Assembly (NCBI RefSeq): GCF_024198215.1
Contig: NZ_JAKCFA010000041.1
Span: 1 to 64,000 of the forward strand
Direction: 5' to 3'
DNA: 64,000 nucleotides
DNA from: Myxococcus qinghaiensis
Lineage (GTDB): Bacteria; Myxococcota; Myxococcia; Myxococcales; Myxococcaceae
Below, piece after piece: positions 61,265-64,000 of the stretch. Numbering within the stretch: position 1 is the first letter of the stretch; every line of letters starts with the position of its first letter. Made by a program: the position numbers and the translations under genes. The notes under the pieces are model-generated. The model had not been told where the DNA came from, ran no database searches, and was given only the letters and a program-made list of their open reading frames with translations.

Positions 61265-63681
61265 TTCGCAAAATCGTCGTCGGGGCGGTGTGTGTCGTCG
61301 TGGGGTTCGTGCTCCTGGTGACCCTGTTCGGGGACAACCTCCGGAAGCTCTTCGGCGCGTCCTCGTCCGCGCTGTCAGGCCAGTTCGAACCTCCAGGCCA
61401 GGCCCTGATGGACCGGTCGTCGGACATGCTCTTCAGGGGCGGAGCCGAGCAGGAGCTGGCCGCGGCGCCCGTGATGGCGGCGCCCCCCATGGGAGGGGCC
61501 GCGCCGGAAGCGGACGACAAGGACTCTTTTGCCCAGAAGACGGAAGGGGGAGCGGGCTTCAAGGGCGGCAATGGCGAGCAGAAGCCGCAGGCCGTGGGAG
61601 CGCCCAGCCGCGCGTGGTTCCCGGAGACGTTCCTCTTCGAGCCGCTGGTGGTGACGGACGAGTCCGGTAGCGCGACGCTGCCGGTGCGCGTGCCGGACCG
61701 GCTCACCCGCTGGCGCGTGCTGGCCTTGGCGCACTCGCGCACGGGTGCCCAGGCCGGGGCGGTGACGAGCTTCGCGGGCACGCTGCCCACGTACGTGGAC
61801 CCGGTGCTGCCGCCCTTCCTGCGCGCGGGCGACTCCGTGCGCGTGCCGGTGCAGGTGGTGAACACGACGGACGCCGCGGTGGAGACGTCGCTGAAAGTGG
61901 AGGCCACGGGCGCGACGGTGGATGGCACCGCGCGCACGGTGCGCGTGCCCGCGCGCGGCAGCGTGGTGGAGTACGTGACGGTGCGCGTGTCGGGACCCGG
62001 GCCCATCGCGGTGCGCGCGGCGCTGGGAGACGCGGACAGCGTGGAGAAGCCCCTGGACGTGTGGCCCACCGGCAGGCCCGTGGTCCAGGCGTGGAGCGGC
62101 ACGCTGGCCGCGCCGCGCACGCTGACGCTCACGGGCGCCGCGGACGCACAGGCGGGCAGTGAGCGTGTGCGGCTCCAGGTGTATCCGGGCGGGCTCGGCG
62201 TGCTGCGCTCGGAGCTGGCGTCGGCGGGGGCTCGCGGTGGCTCGGACGACGTGGCGTATGCGCTGATGCTGGCTGGACGCGCGCCGGAGCTGCTGACGGC
62301 GCTGGGCGAGCCCCAGGCGGCCCAGGTGCTGAAGGCGGCCCTGTCGCCGAAGGGCGGGCGCGTGGCGTCACCGCCGGAGTCGGCGGGGGGGCTGGTGGAC
62401 GCGGAAGCGGTGCGCGTCCTCGTGGCGCAGGCGACACAGCGCGCGCTGCGGCTGGGGCGCACGCCGGACGTGGTGTCGGCGACGCTGTTGGTGGAGGGCA
62501 CGCTGCTCCACCCGGACAACCCGGTGCTGGCGCGACTGGGCGAGCGGCTCGCGGGCTGGGTGGTCGGAGCGCAGCGTCCGGATGGCACGTGCCAGGGTGG
62601 CGACGGCTGGACGTTGCAGCGCCTGCTGGTGGCGACGGCGGACTGCACGCGCGCGGTGGTGGCGGCGTCCGGGACACCGGCGGGCCAGAGGCGCGCGGCG
62701 CGCTTCACGGCGCTGGCGTCGGGCGCGCTGGAGCGCAACCGGGAGCACGTGAAGGACGGCTACACGGCGGCGTCCCTGCTGGCGAGCGGCATCGTGAAGG
62801 GCGCGCTGCGGGACTCGCTGCGGGCGCAGGTGCGCGACGCGCTGAAGACGCGCGAGGACGGCGCCGCGTACCTGCCCGTGGATGAGGGCGTGGTGGCGGC
62901 CGATGGCGAGGTGCCCTCGGAGGCGGAGGCCACCGCGCTGGCGGTGCTGGGACTGGAGGGCGACGACAAGGCGCCGCTGGCGGACCTGGGCGCGTCGCTG
63001 CTCGCGGGCTACGGGCCGGCGCGCGGTTGGGGCAGCGGCCGGACGAACCGGCTGGCGCTCAAGGCCGTGGTGTCGCTCTTCAAGGAGCCGCTGCCCGCGA
63101 GCGTGCGCGTGGTGCTGGAGCGCGACGGCAAGCCCGTGGCCGAGGGCACGTACGACGCGAAGGCCCTGCGCGAGGTGCTGGCGCTGGAGGCCCCGGCGAC
63201 GGGCTCGGCGGGCGCGCATGCCTGGACGGTGCGCGCGGAGCCCGCGGTGCCGGGCCTGGGCTTCGCGCTGGCGCTGTCCGCCGCCGTGCCGTGGAAGCAG
63301 GAGTCGCAGGGCGGACTGGAGCTGGCCGTGGACTCGCCCCGGGAGGCGCGAGTCGGGCAGCCCGTGGAGGTGACGGTGCAGGCCTCCACGCCCTCGGGCC
63401 TGGTGCTGGAATTGCGGCACGGGCTGCCGGCGGGCGTACAGGTGGACCCCGCCAGCCTGGACGCGCTGGTGGCGTCGGGGAGTGTCTCGTCGTGGACCTC
63501 CGAGGACGGCGCGGTGACGCTGAAGCTGCCTGCCCGAGGCCAGGGGGAGACCTTCCAGGCGCGCTTCCGTGTCATCCCCACGTTGGCGGGGACGCTCCAG
63601 GCGGGCGCTTCGTCGCTGCGGGTGATGGAGCGGCCGGACCTCGTCTCCTACGTACCTCCCGCTACGTGGGCGGTGCGCTGA
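61261..63681 (+). CDS. Alpha-2-macroglobulin-like protein, C-terminal part (A2M domain)
   Basis: An 806-residue protein starting GTG at 61261 with GGGAGG upstream. A membrane helix at residues 3-23 precedes a Gly/Ala-rich region and the A2M hallmark WFPETFLFEPLVVTDESG near residue 120, with PVRVPDRLTRWRVLALAHS. Domains with C-terminal TED- and MG10-like character follow. I find no CxEQ thioester motif; the nearest Cys segment is DGTCQGGDGW. It is coupled to the preceding gene by GTGA overlap. In many bacteria the two parts are one polypeptide. Confidence 0.87.
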   Translation: MIRKIVVGAVCVVVGFVLLVTLFGDNLRKLFGASSSALSGQFEPPGQALMDRSSDMLFRGGAEQELAAAPVMAAPPMGGAAPEADDKDSFAQKTEGGAGFKGGNGEQKPQAVGAPSRAWFPETFLFEPLVVTDESGSATLPVRVPDRLTRWRVLALAHSRTGAQAGAVTSFAGTLPTYVDPVLPPFLRAGDSVRVPVQVVNTTDAAVETSLKVEATGATVDGTARTVRVPARGSVVEYVTVRVSGPGPIAVRAALGDADSVEKPLDVWPTGRPVVQAWSGTLAAPRTLTLTGAADAQAGSERVRLQVYPGGLGVLRSELASAGARGGSDDVAYALMLAGRAPELLTALGEPQAAQVLKAALSPKGGRVASPPESAGGLVDAEAVRVLVAQATQRALRLGRTPDVVSATLLVEGTLLHPDNPVLARLGERLAGWVVGAQRPDGTCQGGDGWTLQRLLVATADCTRAVVAASGTPAGQRRAARFTALASGALERNREHVKDGYTAASLLASGIVKGALRDSLRAQVRDALKTREDGAAYLPVDEGVVAADGEVPSEAEATALAVLGLEGDDKAPLADLGASLLAGYGPARGWGSGRTNRLALKAVVSLFKEPLPASVRVVLERDGKPVAEGTYDAKALREVLALEAPATGSAGAHAWTVRAEPAVPGLGFALALSAAVPWKQESQGGLELAVDSPREARVGQPVEVTVQASTPSGLVLELRHGLPAGVQVDPASLDALVASGSVSSWTSEDGAVTLKLPARGQGETFQARFRVIPTLAGTLQAGASSLRVMERPDLVSYVPPATWAVR

Positions 63682-63704
63682 GGCGGGGTCCTCGAAGACT
63701 TCGG

Positions 63705-63732
63705 ACCGGGGCCGTGTTGCACGCGGCCCGGT
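63705..63732 (+). terminator. Possible terminator
   Basis: ACCGGGGCCG (63705-63714) and CGGCCCGGT (63724-63732) form a 9-bp stem with one bulge and a 9-base loop, 23 bases after the A2M-like stop. No T-run follows, so the call is moderate. Confidence 0.4.
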
Positions 63733-63882
63733 AACGAGTGTCCGCTCACGGGCTTCTGGAACCAGCACGTCAGGGCAGAAGCGCGGCTACCCCCTGGGCA
63801 TCCGCTCGGAGAATACGGAAGATTCACGGCAGCGTCGGCAGGCCGGAGAAGGCTTCGTCAGCGGTTCTTCACGGGTGACACC

Positions 63883-64000
63883 ATGGAGCTCGACGGCGCG
63901 GAACGAGACGAGTTGCTGTTGGCGATGCTGGGGGCGTTTCCCTCGGTGGAGGACCTTCGCCGGGTGGTGGCCTCGGTGTGCCACCGGGATTTGGAAGTGC
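63883..64000 (+). CDS. 5' end of a protein with EAD1-like N-terminus
   Basis: From the ATG at 63883 the frame is open to the window edge (39 codons). The N-terminus reads MELDGAERDELLLAMLGAFP, followed by SVEDLRRVVASVCHRDLEV. This pattern of acidic start, LL-x-A-M-L-x-A-F and a second L-x-x-V helix matches effector-associated domain EAD1. EAD1 domains recruit effectors such as trypsin-like peptidases or caspases in prokaryotic conflict and defence systems. The effector part lies beyond the window. The ribosome site is a weak GGGTGA. Confidence 0.65.
   Translation, partial: MELDGAERDELLLAMLGAFPSVEDLRRVVASVCHRDLEV

Noticed and set aside
60189..62738. An 849-residue minus-strand frame across both alpha-2-macroglobulin-like genes
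   Set aside because: Ser/Pro/Arg-rich shadow of the two genes; no domain or signal.
1..64000. tRNA, rRNA, CRISPR arrays, insertion sequences or phage genes
   Set aside because: I looked on both strands and found no tRNA cloverleaf, regular spaced repeats, transposase motifs or terminal inverted repeats.

Overview
The window looks like a chromosome segment of a predatory myxobacterium of the Myxococcus/Corallococcus/Pyxidicoccus group. The evidence is very high GC with strong GC3 bias, many lipoproteins, sensor kinases with PAS/GAF domains, FRG and EAD1 conflict-type domains, a 7TM-DISM chemoreceptor and secreted proteases with PPC domains. I found about 58 protein-coding genes. I found no rRNA, tRNA, insertion sequence, prophage or CRISPR array, and most genes sit in short operons joined by ATGA or GTGA overlaps.

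Layout. 1-5.2 kb (mostly minus): an LVIVD-repeat lipoprotein, a membrane protein, and a two-gene cassette of a lipoprotein with a C-terminal PD-(D/E)XK nuclease-like domain followed, with a 4-base overlap, by a DUF3396-type immunity protein. This is a candidate contact-delivered (SitA/SitI-like) toxin-immunity pair. 5.4-8.3 kb: an M16 zinc-protease pair, one catalytic and one lacking the zinc motif. 8.6-13.6 kb: lipoproteins, among them a DUF1615 protein with lytic-transglycosylase-like motifs and an Asn-Thr-Gly/Ala repeat protein, then a Cys-cluster protein. 13.9-22 kb: a histidine kinase, an acyl-CoA dehydrogenase, a beta-lactamase-fold hydrolase, an ECF sigma factor and a chemoreceptor.

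22.1-31.5 kb is a coherent metabolic island. Six genes in one direction encode a complete trans-4-hydroxy-L-proline catabolic route: epimerase, FAD oxidase-like subunit, 2Fe-2S subunit, FAD/BFD subunit, DHDPS-family deaminase and semialdehyde dehydrogenase. They are followed by a convergent M9 collagenase and a divergent PAS-AraC regulator. Collagen is rich in hydroxyproline, so the region reads as a collagen-to-2-oxoglutarate module.

31.5-38.4 kb: a membrane protein, two related secreted proteins, then a five-gene minus-strand operon of TadE/TadG/Flp-like pseudopilins without any Tad motor or secretin genes in view. 38.8-45.1 kb: a large PAS/GAF histidine kinase coupled to a receiver-kinase hybrid, an FRG-domain protein, a lone receiver and small proteins. 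45.4-51.2 kb: a lipoprotein of unknown function, a metzincin protease with two PPC domains, an MFS transporter and a lipoprotein. 51.3-58.1 kb: a LysR-AEC transporter pair, a nucleotidyltransferase-like protein and small proteins. 58.2-63.7 kb: an alpha-2-macroglobulin-like protein encoded as two overlapping genes and apparently lacking the thioester. The window ends inside a gene whose N-terminus resembles effector-associated domain EAD1.

Functions rest on motifs read by eye; no database search was possible.
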